From contig CAYMGT010000018.1 in assembly GCA_964390115.1 (NCBI GenBank), positions 1 through 16,240 on the forward strand: a DNA stretch of 16,240 nucleotides, given 5' to 3'. The position numbers were made by a program, and so were the translations under genes. Under the pieces are notes generated by a model, which saw only the letters and a list, made by a program, of their open reading frames with translations, was not told the DNA's origin and searched no databases. Shown here piece after piece: positions 8,601 to 16,061 of this stretch (positions are counted from its first letter, which is position 1; each line of letters opens with the position of its first letter). The DNA comes from JAIPJA01 sp964390115. GTDB lineage: Bacteria; Patescibacteriota; Patescibacteriia; Patescibacteriales; UBA12465.

Positions 8601-9905
8601 ACCACTTTGAAAGTTAGGTAAACTAGCACTACCAGAATCATCTGCAAAATTGTTATTAAAAGCTGCAAAATTATTAGTATAATTACCAAAAAAGGCTTTA
8701 GCATCTAAAAGATTTATACCTTCATAATCTATAGTAGATAGAGACCTAGCACTATCAGGATCTAAAGCACACAATCCCGGTCTAACAATGTCATTAGCTA
8801 CAAAGTCTTCTATTAAGGGTCCAAAAGGATTATCAGTAGTATCAGTCTTGCCGTCATCATTTTCTACAGTAATAGGACCACTACTAGCTCCAGCAGGAAC
8901 AGCTACTATAATTTGATTGCTATTAGAAATTCCCGAACATTCTACATTTAGAGTTACCGGATCAACCCCCTCAGCTCCAACTGTAAAAATAACTGTGGAA
9001 GTAGAAAAATTATGCCCTGAAATGCTAATTAAATTATCCTCAGCTCCATTTGGTTGAGTAGTATTGCAAACTGCATCAGGAATAGTGCTACAATCAACAT
9101 CTGTTTCACAAGCAGTATTAATATCATTAGTTGTGCTTGGATCACCATCATCACAAAAACCACCATAAGGGCTAATAGCTGTTATAACCGGCGAACCTTC
9201 ACAAGTACAAGAAACTGCATTACAAGTTAGATACTCGCTACACATATCGTCATCAGCATCACAGCCTGGGTTAGCTAAATCACCATCGCAAGGATCACCT
9301 ATACCACCGCTAGGCTTACAAAAACAATCTGTATCACAAAAATAATTTAGATTACAATAAGTATTATCTTGATCACAATTGGGAGTAGCTGGAATACCGT
9401 CACATGGATCATTTGAAGTACAATTTGAGTTAGTAATAATGCTCCAAGAACAATCAGATTGACACTGTCTTTCTCCGCCACAACCAAAATTTTGAATATC
9501 TCCTTCAACACAACAAGTAACTGTAGTTGAACCCACTCCCGTTGCATTTAAAAGTTGACTTATTACAAAAGTAGCTATACCCCAAGAAGCTAAAATAATA
9601 GCTAAACCTATAACAGCGTTTATAAGTATTTTTTTAGCTTTTCTAACATTTTCTTCTTCGCCATTGGCTGTCATCCACTGAAATCCAGCATATATAATCA
9701 AAACTACCACCAAAAGACCTAAAATTGACATTATAATATTTATAACCCTAGCCGCTATCTCTCGAGGATCTTCATTGCCTAGACCTATACTATTATCAAC
9801 ATAATTTGTGCCAAGATCTAGAGCTAAAGCACTATTGAAGACAGAGCCTAAAGCTAAAAAAGAAACGATTATAATGAGAAATATAGTAAATTTTTTCTTA
9901 AACAC
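8601..9905 (-). CDS. N-terminal part of the giant pilin-anchored surface protein: signal peptide, VirB2/TrbC-like two-helix domain, Cys-rich, IPT/TIG
   Basis: 435 residues to the gap, starting with GTG at 9903-9905. No better upstream start exists, and the GTG gives a complete signal peptide with cleavage after ALA (residues 1-28, NSALA|LD). Residues 35-120 resemble the type IV secretion pilin (VirB2/TrbC-like) domain: NYVDNSIGLGNEDPREIAAR, helix 1 at about 54-77 ending YAGFQWMTANGEEENVRKAK, and helix 2 at about 95-118. By eye it is about 60% identical over ~95 residues to the gene directly upstream. Two Cys-rich units with CDGD/CDGI spacing follow (about 130-232), then an IPT/TIG domain starting SPVITAISPYGG and ending PITVENDDGK. 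A second IPT-like unit (RPGLCALDPDSARSLSTIDY, then YEGINL) is cut by the gap. No soluble enzymatic motif is seen. The two helices probably anchor the protein in the membrane or a pilus-like assembly, with the rest outside. Confidence 0.85.
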
Positions 9906-9946
9906 AATAGTATAGTTAAATTTTTTAATTTTTTATTTAATAAAAA

Positions 9947-10618
9947 CTAAGGACAAAGACTGGTACTGGTAGCTACATTATTACAACAAGTAGGATTGCT
10001 ACTGTTAGCATTGCAGTCATTACTAGCGCTAGGTTTAAAACAATTTTGATAAATATTTTTTACTCCTGAACCAACTTCAGCCTTATGACTCATTGAATCA
10101 GCGAATAAAGAGTGATTTATATACAAGTGAGTTTCATCTAAGCCATCTAATGGTAAATTTAAAGCTTGGTTTAAATCAATATCTTCAGAGTTAATCCAAT
10201 ACCCTAGAGGATAAGGAGCAGAACCCCATAGATTTACTCGTCTATGGGTAAAGTTTTGATTTCCAGATCTAATAACGGTACTGCCTGTTTTAAGTGAACT
10301 TTTCATCATTAAACTATCAAATTCTATTTTAATAGGAGTATTTAGAGCTACATCTAGTACAGCAACATCAGGCTCTATAAACTTTATTTTAGGAGGATCT
10401 AAAGCAATATAATCACTAATATAAAAAGACCAATTATAATTATCAGCAAAGTCTGTATCTTCAACGTTTTCTGAGTAATAAGAAACTGGACCCTGAACCT
10501 TATCATCTCTATTACCATCAAAAGAATTAAAAGCTAAGTCAACTATACCACTTGCAACTGGTTTTTTTGCTCCTGGATAATTATCTAAAGCAGCGTTTTG
10601 ACAAAAAGTGGAGCAGGA
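9947..10618 (-). CDS. C-terminal part of pilin-anchored Big_5 surface protein (continues from 10719-12074 across the gap)
   Basis: 223 residues, open from the gap edge (SCSTFCQNAALDNYPGAKKP) to TAG at 9947. It contains an Asp/Asn-rich loop (FNSFDGNRDDKVQGP) typical of the inserts seen in this Patescibacteria family. A Trp-Ser-Phe closure of one Ig-like domain (NYNWSFYISDYIALDPPKI) comes next, then a Big_5/SbsA-type domain (FIEPDVAVLDVALNTPIKIE, followed by LMMKSSLKTGSTVI). The end is Cys-rich (CNANSSNPTCCNN ... SLCP). An apparent ATG-initiated frame through the N run is spurious. It ends 41 bp before the paralogous giant gene on the same strand. Confidence 0.82.
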   Translation of the reverse strand, partial: SCSTFCQNAALDNYPGAKKPVASGIVDLAFNSFDGNRDDKVQGPVSYYSENVEDTDFADNYNWSFYISDYIALDPPKIKFIEPDVAVLDVALNTPIKIEFDSLMMKSSLKTGSTVIRSGNQNFTHRRVNLWGSAPYPLGYWINSEDIDLNQALNLPLDGLDETHLYINHSLFADSMSHKAEVGSGVKNIYQNCFKPSASNDCNANSSNPTCCNNVATSTSLCP

Positions 10619-10718
10619 NNNNNNNNNNNNNNNNNNNNNNNNNNNNNNNNNNNNNNNNNNNNNNNNNNNNNNNNNNNNNNNNNNNNNNNNNNNNNNNNNN
10701 NNNNNNNNNNNNNNNNNN
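10619..10718. other. Assembly gap (100 N) inside the pilin-anchored Big_5 gene
   Basis: Exactly 100 N. Both flanking coding frames end on whole codons (GTDND before, SCSTFC after), so the real length should be a multiple of 3. Confidence 0.95.
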
Positions 10719-12074
10719 ATCATTATCAGTTCCTATTTCAATTTTAGTAGCTCCTGGATTTGGATCAAAAGAATAAACGATATCTCCTACTCGTAAGGTA
10801 TCAGCAAATACTTCTGGAGAAATACTAACTTTCCAGAGATTACCATCTTGAGGGGTGTCATCAAAATTTAAAGAAAAATAATTGGGAAAATTAACACTAT
10901 TAGAGTTTATATTAGCAATAGTAATTAAGGTGCTAGTGCCAGCTCCCTCAAACAACTGAGCTTTAACTGGACTAACTGCTTTAACGTAAAAATTTTCATT
11001 TTGTTGATGGTAGTCAGGGCTTATTTCAAAAGAATCAATACCAACCGTTGTCCCTACCACGGGATCAGCGCTAGTTATACTAGCTTCCACGTAAACTTTT
11101 AGTTTACTATAGTCATCTACTGTAATAGATCCTGTAGCAAGTACTGCTGGAGTAGTAGTGGCCGCACTATCTCTACCATCATCAGGTCCTGGGAAAACTC
11201 CCCCCACTTCAACTTGAGGAGGGATAAGGTCTAAAATAGTTCCTACTTGAAAATCCCATTGCATGTATTGAGGAGAACAACTATCAAAGATAGAAATAGT
11301 ATCAGCTAGTTTTAAAATAGATTCATTTAACTTAACTGTGTACCAAGTTTTTTCAGAACTTGAACCCAGTAGATCCTCAGGGGTAAGTATAAAGCTCATA
11401 CCTGGATTAGCAAGGTCGGTATCTAAAATCTGCACATTAGCGATATTTACGGCTTCATCAGTTTTATATATCTCTATATTAGCAGGATTAATATATTCTC
11501 CTCCATCACAAATTCCATTACTATTAGCATCTACGCACATACTCCCTGGTAGTGTAGGTTCTTTAAAACTAACTAGAATAGAAGTGTTTCTGGGTACATC
11601 TTTTTGCCCTGGAGTAGGATAGACGTTCTCAACTGAACAAGCCCCAAGAGCACCAAGCCCTAAATTAACATTATTACCTCCACCTCCATTATTAGAGTTG
11701 CCTGCACCTGTGGCGTCTAAAAAGCTACTTAAAATAAAGGTAGTTATACCAAAAGAGGCCAAAATTATTAAAAGACCTATAACTGTATTGGTTAAAGTTT
11801 TTTTAGCCTTAGATACTTTATCTTCACTGCCACCACTTGTCATCCACAGAAAACCAGCATAAAGAATAATAACTAAGGCTATTAAACCAAGAAGTCCTAA
11901 AAATATTTGAATAATTCTAGCCGCAACCACTCTAGGATCTTCATTGCCTAATTCTATATTATTATCAACATAATTTAGACCTGTATCAAGGGCCACAGCT
12001 GTATTAGGTAAAATAAAAAACCCTATACCAAGAAAAACAATAGATATAACAAAAATAAAAATTTTTTTTCTCAT
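10719..12074 (-). CDS. N-terminal part of pilin-anchored Big_5 surface protein: signal peptide, VirB2/TrbC-like two-helix domain, SbsA Ig-like domain
   Basis: 452 residues to the gap, ATG at 12074. A signal peptide at 1-28 (cleavage after NTAVA, before LD) precedes a pilin-like domain: NYVDNNIELGNEDPRVVAAR, helix 1 at about 54-77, the loop YAGFLWMTSGGSEDKVSKAK, and helix 2 at about 95-118. A Gly/Asn-rich linker (124-140) leads into a Big_5/SbsA-type Ig domain starting SVENVYPTPGQKDVPRNTSI. That domain carries an inserted EF-hand-like loop, DANSNGICDGGE, matching the Ca-binding pattern DxNxNGxxDxxE. A further beta-rich domain starts LIPPQVEVGGVFPGPDDGRD. VirB2/TrbC proteins are small pilus subunits processed by signal peptidases. 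Here the same fold-type N-terminus is fused to several hundred residues of surface modules. It is the first gene of the leftward cluster and is divergent from the RSH gene. Confidence 0.85.
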
Positions 12075-12102
12075 CGGGTTTAAAATTTAATTTATATTAA
12101 TC

Positions 12103-12131
12103 TGTATAAGGCTTCTAGTCTTTGACTTTAA
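12103..12131 (-). promoter_or_regulatory. Possible promoter of the leftward surface-protein cluster
   Basis: The minus strand reads TTAAAG (12126-12131), 17 nt, TATACA (12103-12108). The predicted start is about 20 nt before the ATG at 12074. The -35 hexamer overlaps by two bases the -35 of the rightward rel promoter candidate. The match is moderate and the region AT-rich. Confidence 0.35.
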
Positions 12132-12150
12132 GCTATTTTTAAGCTAAAAT
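12122..12150 (+). promoter_or_regulatory. Promoter candidate for the RSH gene
   Basis: TTGACT (12122-12127), 17 nt, TAAAAT (12145-12150), each with one mismatch to the sigma-70 consensus. Transcription would start near 12,157, leaving a ~94-nt AT-rich leader before the ATG at 12251. A TATAAT at 12178-12183 lacks a matching -35. Confidence 0.5.
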
Positions 12151-12250
12151 AAACTAAATAAGTTTTATTTATTAAAATATAATTACGTAATTAATTATAG
12201 CATAAAAAGCTAAAGAGCCAAATATTTTTTTGAAATTTACGTCACCTAAT

Positions 12251-13795
12251 ATGACTATAGAAAGGGTAATAAAAAAATTTAAAGAATTTCATCCTCAGGC
12301 TAATACTGATCTCCTTCTCAAAGCCTATAACTTTGCCAACAAAGCCCATCAAAAACAAAACAGAAAAAGTGGTGAACCCTACATACACCACCCTCTTCAT
12401 ACTGCCTATTTATTAGTACAAATAAAAGCTGACTTACATACTGTGGCTGCTGGTATTTTACACGATGTACCTGAAGATACTAGTAGAACGCTAAAGGAAG
12501 TAAAAGAGCAATTCGGCGAAGATATATATAGTTTGGTTAAAGGAGTTACTAAGCTAGGGAAAATAAGATATAGTGGCGAAGAACGTTATCGTGAAAATTT
12601 AAGAAAAATGTTTTTAGCTATAGCTAAAGATATAAGAGTGGTATTTATAAAATTTTGTGATAGATTGCATAACCTTCGCACTCTAGATGCTCTACCTAAA
12701 AACAAACAACAAAGAATTGCCAAAGAAACTTTAGAAATATATGCTCCTATTGCTGGTCTTTTAGGTATTTGGCGATTAAAATGGCAACTTGAAGATATTT
12801 GTTTTAAATATTTAAATCCCGAAGAATACGCCAATTTAGAACATAAATACGAAATTAAAAAAAAAGCTGAACGTAATCAATATTTCCAAAAAGTTAAAAA
12901 TATTATTGGTCCTAAATTACAAGCTAATAATATTAAAGATTTTAACACAGAGGTCCGATTCAAACATCTCTACAGTATTTATTTAAAAATGCAAAAGAAA
13001 GATAGAAAATTTGATGAAATATATGATGTATTTGCTCTAAGAATAATAGTCTCCTCAGTTGATGAGTGCTATAAGGCTCTAGGGGTAATTCATACTCTTT
13101 GGAAACCAAAACCCAAAAGATTTAAAGACTACATTGCCCTACCTAAACCCAACGGTTACCGTAGTCTACATACTACAGTTTTTGGTCCTGAAGGAAAAAA
13201 TGTAGAATTTCAAATTAGAACTAAAGAAATGCACGATGAATCTATTTATGGAATAGCCGCTCATTGGTACTACAAAGAGAAGCACCATGAAAAAGGACCA
13301 CACCAACCTAGTTGGATAAAAAATATTTTAGAAATACAAAAAAATATAACCAGTACTCAAGATTTTATAAAAGAAATTAAATTAGACGTTTTTAGAAATA
13401 GAATTTTTGTTTTCTCTCCTAAGGGAGACGTCTTTGAACTGCCAGAAAAAGCCACGCCTATAGATTTTGCCTATAGCGTTCATACGGAAATAGGTAATAA
13501 AGCTGTTAGAACATTAATAAATGATAAAATATTTAGCTTAGATACAGAACTTAAAAATGGAGATATTGTAGAAGTTATTATAGATAAAAATAGAAAACAT
13601 CCAGGTAAGGATTGGCTTAAGTTTGTAAAAACCAAAAGAGCTAAGGAGAATATAAATCAGTATGCCAAAAAATCAGCTATTTATAGTCTAACTAATCTCA
13701 TAAAAGGCAATAGTCAGGAAAACTTAGAAGAAGAAAAAAACCAAAAAAGACGACAGAAAAAGAAAAAACAACAGAAGAAAAATAAGAAAAACTAA
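12251..13795 (+). CDS. rel: Short bifunctional-type RelA/SpoT homologue ((p)ppGpp synthetase/hydrolase)
   Basis: 514 residues from ATG at 12251. A TTG at 12230 would add seven residues but lacks a ribosome site, and the family usually begins MTI-x(2-3)-I-like, so ATG is preferred. Enzymes of this family make and degrade the alarmone (p)ppGpp. The HD hydrolase domain is intact: R38, H47 (PYIHHP), H71-D72 with E75-D76 (HDVPEDT), D137 and N141 (FCDRLHNLRTL). The synthetase domain (about 235-345) has YDVFALRI, the G-loop PKPNGYRSLHTTV and catalytic E319 in EFQIRT. It carries RFKD at 290-293, the motif of bifunctional enzymes rather than the acidic EFDD of RelA. A TGS domain spans about 384-445. 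After ~470 the protein ends in a Lys/Gln-rich tail. The helical, zinc-finger/CC and ACT/RRM modules of ~730-residue Rel proteins are absent. No Shine-Dalgarno sequence is seen. Confidence 0.93.
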   Translation: MTIERVIKKFKEFHPQANTDLLLKAYNFANKAHQKQNRKSGEPYIHHPLHTAYLLVQIKADLHTVAAGILHDVPEDTSRTLKEVKEQFGEDIYSLVKGVTKLGKIRYSGEERYRENLRKMFLAIAKDIRVVFIKFCDRLHNLRTLDALPKNKQQRIAKETLEIYAPIAGLLGIWRLKWQLEDICFKYLNPEEYANLEHKYEIKKKAERNQYFQKVKNIIGPKLQANNIKDFNTEVRFKHLYSIYLKMQKKDRKFDEIYDVFALRIIVSSVDECYKALGVIHTLWKPKPKRFKDYIALPKPNGYRSLHTTVFGPEGKNVEFQIRTKEMHDESIYGIAAHWYYKEKHHEKGPHQPSWIKNILEIQKNITSTQDFIKEIKLDVFRNRIFVFSPKGDVFELPEKATPIDFAYSVHTEIGNKAVRTLINDKIFSLDTELKNGDIVEVIIDKNRKHPGKDWLKFVKTKRAKENINQYAKKSAIYSLTNLIKGNSQENLEEEKNQKRRQKKKKQQKKNKKN

Positions 13796-13803
13796 TATTT
13801 AAC

Positions 13804-13830
13804 AAAAAAGACTAAAAATTAGTCTTTTTT
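13804..13830. terminator. Bidirectional rho-independent terminator between rel and rpsU
   Basis: A perfect 12-bp inverted repeat (AAAAAAGACTAA and TTAGTCTTTTTT) around a 3-nt loop. It ends in a T-run on either strand. It lies 9 bp after the rel stop and 28 bp after the convergent rpsU stop, so it can serve both. Confidence 0.8.
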
Positions 13831-13857
13831 ATATCTTTTAAATTTTAAGAAAAAAAA

Positions 13858-14085
13858 CTACCTATTATCTTCATCTAACTTACCAGTTTTACGCAAATAA
13901 TCAGTTTTCTTTTTTAATTTCAAACTGGTTAATGCATACTTCTTTTGTTCTATTTTGGTTTTTTTACTTTGGTGATGATGTCTACTTCTAGCTTCTTCTA
14001 GTCTTTTGCTATTCCTAAGACCCTTCTTAAAACGTCTTAAAAAGCTTTCAAAGTTTTCACTAGTTTTTCTTTTAAAATCTGCCAT
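13858..14085 (-). CDS. rpsU: Small ribosomal subunit protein bS21
   Basis: 75 residues, ATG at 14085. Residues about 10-35 carry the bS21 core: an acidic/aromatic start (ENFESFLRRFKKGLRNSKRL) and then EEARSRHHH in place of the usual V/L-x-E-x-R-R. A long Lys/Arg-rich C-terminal helix follows, ending with YLRKTGKLDEDNR, a tail form I associate with Patescibacteria homologues. bS21 binds the 30S platform near the 3' end of 16S rRNA and helps initiation. It is the last gene of the lepB-hisS-rpsU unit, 51 bp after hisS. It is the only gene in the window with a clear Shine-Dalgarno sequence, which fixes its start. Divergence from the Proteobacterial bS21 is high but length and charge pattern fit. 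Confidence 0.85.
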   Translation of the reverse strand: MADFKRKTSENFESFLRRFKKGLRNSKRLEEARSRHHHQSKKTKIEQKKYALTSLKLKKKTDYLRKTGKLDEDNR

Positions 14086-14092
14086 AAATATT

Positions 14093-14101
14093 ACCTTCCT
14101 T
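14093..14101 (-). promoter_or_regulatory. Shine-Dalgarno sequence of rpsU
   Basis: The minus strand reads AAGGAAGGT ending 7 nt before the ATG. It contains AAGGA and AGGT and can pair with the conserved CCUCC region of 16S rRNA with a one-base bulge. None of the other complete gene starts in the window has a comparable purine-rich box. Confidence 0.75.
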
Positions 14102-14109
14102 TCTATTTA

Positions 14110-14115
14110 ATTATA
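14110..14115 (-). promoter_or_regulatory. Possible -10 element for a separate rpsU transcript
   Basis: TATAAT on the minus strand, about 25 nt before the rpsU start codon. No convincing -35 is found at 16-18 nt, only AT-rich sequence overlapping a near-perfect palindrome at the hisS stop. A weak call. Confidence 0.2.
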
Positions 14116-14136
14116 TTTTACTTAACTTAGTTTAAA

Positions 14137-15483
14137 CTAATTTAATTTTTTTTGCAACTCTTTAATTAATTTTTTCTGAGGAATAATTTCTTGAACACCA
14201 GAATCCATATCTCTAAGCAGTATTGTATCGTCAGTTAACTCCTTTTTTCCTAGTATTAAACAAATCCTAGTTTGAAGTTGTTTAGCTTCTTCTAATTGTT
14301 TTTTAAGACTATTAGCTACAAAAGAATTTCTAACATTAAATCCCTCTTTTCTTAATTCTTCAAAAATTTGCATTGACCTTAACTTAGCTTTTTCACTTAA
14401 CTGAGCTAAAAAAATTAAATTCTCTGGTTGAGGAAATAAAATTAAATTTTTATCTTTTAACTTATAAACCATTCTTTCAAGCCCTAAAGCCATTCCCACT
14501 CCAGAAATTTCTTGCCCACTAATTTTTTCTACTAGATTATCGTAACGACCACCACCACCTAAAGCGTACTTATACTGTGGCTGACCATTATCTGATAAAG
14601 GCCAAAACTCAAAAACTGTATCATTATAATAATTTAAACCTCTAACTAAACGGGAGTTAAAATTATACTTTACTCCCAATTCATCTAAGTACTCTACTAA
14701 CTTACTAAAATACTCTCTACTATCTTCATCTAAAAAATCTACAATTTGCGGAGCGCCCTCAGCTAAACTTAAACATTCTTTTTCAGTGCAATCTAAAAGA
14801 GCCATCGGGTCTTTGTTTAAATTCTTTTTACATTCATTACAAATTTTACTTCTATTACCTCTTCCTTTGTAATAAGAAATTAATTTATCTCTATATTCTT
14901 TTTGACATTCATTTTTTCCTAGACTATTTATTTGTACCTCAATATCTAAACCCCAATCCTGACAAAGACTAAACATAGTATATATTAAAAAAGCTTCTGC
15001 TACTGGCTTAGCTTCACCTAAGATTTCAGCGTTTACTTGAGTGAACTGTCTATAGCGACTACTTTGTAATTTTTCTTGTCTAAAAACAGGTCCAATAGAA
15101 AAAAGTCTAACGGGTAGTGGCATAGTTTCATTTAAATTGTGATCAATAAAAGATCGAATAATTCCTTGGGTTAATTCTGATCTTAAAGCCAACTTCTCTC
15201 CCTTATCGCTAGTTATTTCATAAAGTTCCTTGCCAACATCTCGACGAAAATTATTTTTAAACATCTCTGCTTTTTCCATAACAGGAGTCTCTAATTGAAC
15301 AAAACCATATCTTTTAAAGAAACTACTTAAATCTTTTTTTATAGTCTCTAAATTTTCAAAATCATTAGCTAAAAGATCTTTGGTTCCCAAAGCCCGACTA
15401 ACATCTTTTAAAATTTTACTTTTAGGTATTGAATCTTTTTTTTGCGCTTCTGTTTCCTTAGTTTTTTTTACTATTTTTGGCAT
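14137..15483 (-). CDS. hisS: Histidyl-tRNA synthetase
   Basis: 448 residues, ATG at 15483. A class II synthetase that charges tRNA-His. A Lys-rich N-terminal extension (1-28) precedes the core. Motif 1 is GFVQLETPVME (60-70). ALRSELTQGIIR (99-110) is the histidine-site strand. Motif 2 is GPVFRQEKLQSSRYRQFTQ (131-149), with R135 and R143. The HisRS-specific loop is LVRGLNYYNDTVFEF (279-293), keeping the catalytic Arg281. ALGGGGRYDNLVE (307-319) and motif 3 GVGMALGLERM (328-338) follow, then an anticodon-binding domain (about 353-446). A Cys cluster in the insertion domain (C215, C218, C232, C237) fits the CxxC...DC form seen in many bacterial HisRS. Position 284 is Asn where RGLDYY is usual. 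It lies 17 bp after lepB in the same operon. Confidence 0.95.
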   Translation of the reverse strand: MPKIVKKTKETEAQKKDSIPKSKILKDVSRALGTKDLLANDFENLETIKKDLSSFFKRYGFVQLETPVMEKAEMFKNNFRRDVGKELYEITSDKGEKLALRSELTQGIIRSFIDHNLNETMPLPVRLFSIGPVFRQEKLQSSRYRQFTQVNAEILGEAKPVAEAFLIYTMFSLCQDWGLDIEVQINSLGKNECQKEYRDKLISYYKGRGNRSKICNECKKNLNKDPMALLDCTEKECLSLAEGAPQIVDFLDEDSREYFSKLVEYLDELGVKYNFNSRLVRGLNYYNDTVFEFWPLSDNGQPQYKYALGGGGRYDNLVEKISGQEISGVGMALGLERMVYKLKDKNLILFPQPENLIFLAQLSEKAKLRSMQIFEELRKEGFNVRNSFVANSLKKQLEEAKQLQTRICLILGKKELTDDTILLRDMDSGVQEIIPQKKLIKELQKKLN

Positions 15484-15500
15484 AATATATAAATTTATAA

Positions 15501-16061
15501 TTAATAATTTGGTAAATTTTTAAATACCTGCATTCTGTCTATAGGCCAACCCCTTAACCACACTCGCCCTATAATAAAACTTTTATTAACCGCTCCAAAA
15601 GTTCTAGAATCTTTAGAGGCAGTGCGGTTATCACCTAAAACATAATACTCATCTTCCGATAATGTTAAACTATTCTCTCTCATGCTATAAGTGCTACTGT
15701 CGTCAGAAAGGTATTCTTCTTGGAGTAAAAATCCACTTGGCTTCTCATCATTTTTTATATAAACTCTACCACCCTTTATATCTACAGTTTCCCCTGGCAA
15801 ACCTATTACTCTTTTTATAAAAAAATCTTGCGGATTATTAGGATAACGAAAAACAATTACTTCGCCTCGTTCAGGAATATTAAAGCGATAGGATATTTCA
15901 TCAACTATTAGATATTCGAAATCATGGAAATTAGGCTCCATAGAAGCTCCTTTTACATAAAAAGGTTGTATTAAAAAATACCTTATAGGAATAATAATAG
16001 CTAAAGATATAATTATTATTTTTAAGGTCTCAAAAATAAATTTTAGGGCATTTTTCCACAT
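15501..16061 (-). CDS. lepB: Signal peptidase I
   Basis: 186 residues, ATG at 16061. A membrane serine protease that removes signal peptides from exported proteins. One N-terminal membrane helix lies at about 12-34. Box B, VKGASMEPNF, carries nucleophile Ser40. Box C/D, FFIKRVIGLPGETVDIKGGR, carries general base Lys83. Box E, LGDNRTASKDSR (142-153), is complete. Length and single-helix topology match the Gram-positive type rather than the two-helix E. coli LepB. It is the first gene of the leftward unit with hisS and rpsU and has a good promoter. The surface proteins in this window have A-x-A cleavage sites that this enzyme could process (inference). Confidence 0.95.
   Translation of the reverse strand: MWKNALKFIFETLKIIIISLAIIIPIRYFLIQPFYVKGASMEPNFHDFEYLIVDEISYRFNIPERGEVIVFRYPNNPQDFFIKRVIGLPGETVDIKGGRVYIKNDEKPSGFLLQEEYLSDDSSTYSMRENSLTLSEDEYYVLGDNRTASKDSRTFGAVNKSFIIGRVWLRGWPIDRMQVFKNLPNY

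Noticed and set aside
8601..8704. Hydrophobic start (MLKPFLVIILIIL...) for the giant protein's C-terminal part
   Set aside because: It is an out-of-frame reading of the upstream IPT-containing part, joined to the C-terminal frame only because the gap is filled with 100 N.
9906..9946. Promoter or terminator between the two pilin-anchored genes
   Set aside because: TATACT at 9909-9914 lies too close to the GTG start and lacks a -35. The only hairpin is a pure A/T 7-bp stem, so neither call is supported.
12230..12250. TTG at 12230 as the start of the RSH gene
   Set aside because: It adds only seven residues (MKFTSPN) not typical of the family, has no ribosome-binding site, and the ATG at 12251 gives the usual MTIERVIKKF-like beginning.
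12075..12250. Small RNA, riboswitch or tRNA in the rel/surface-cluster spacer
   Set aside because: The stretch is AT-rich with only short repeats of TAAGCT and no stable GC-containing stems. Nothing resembles a known structured RNA.
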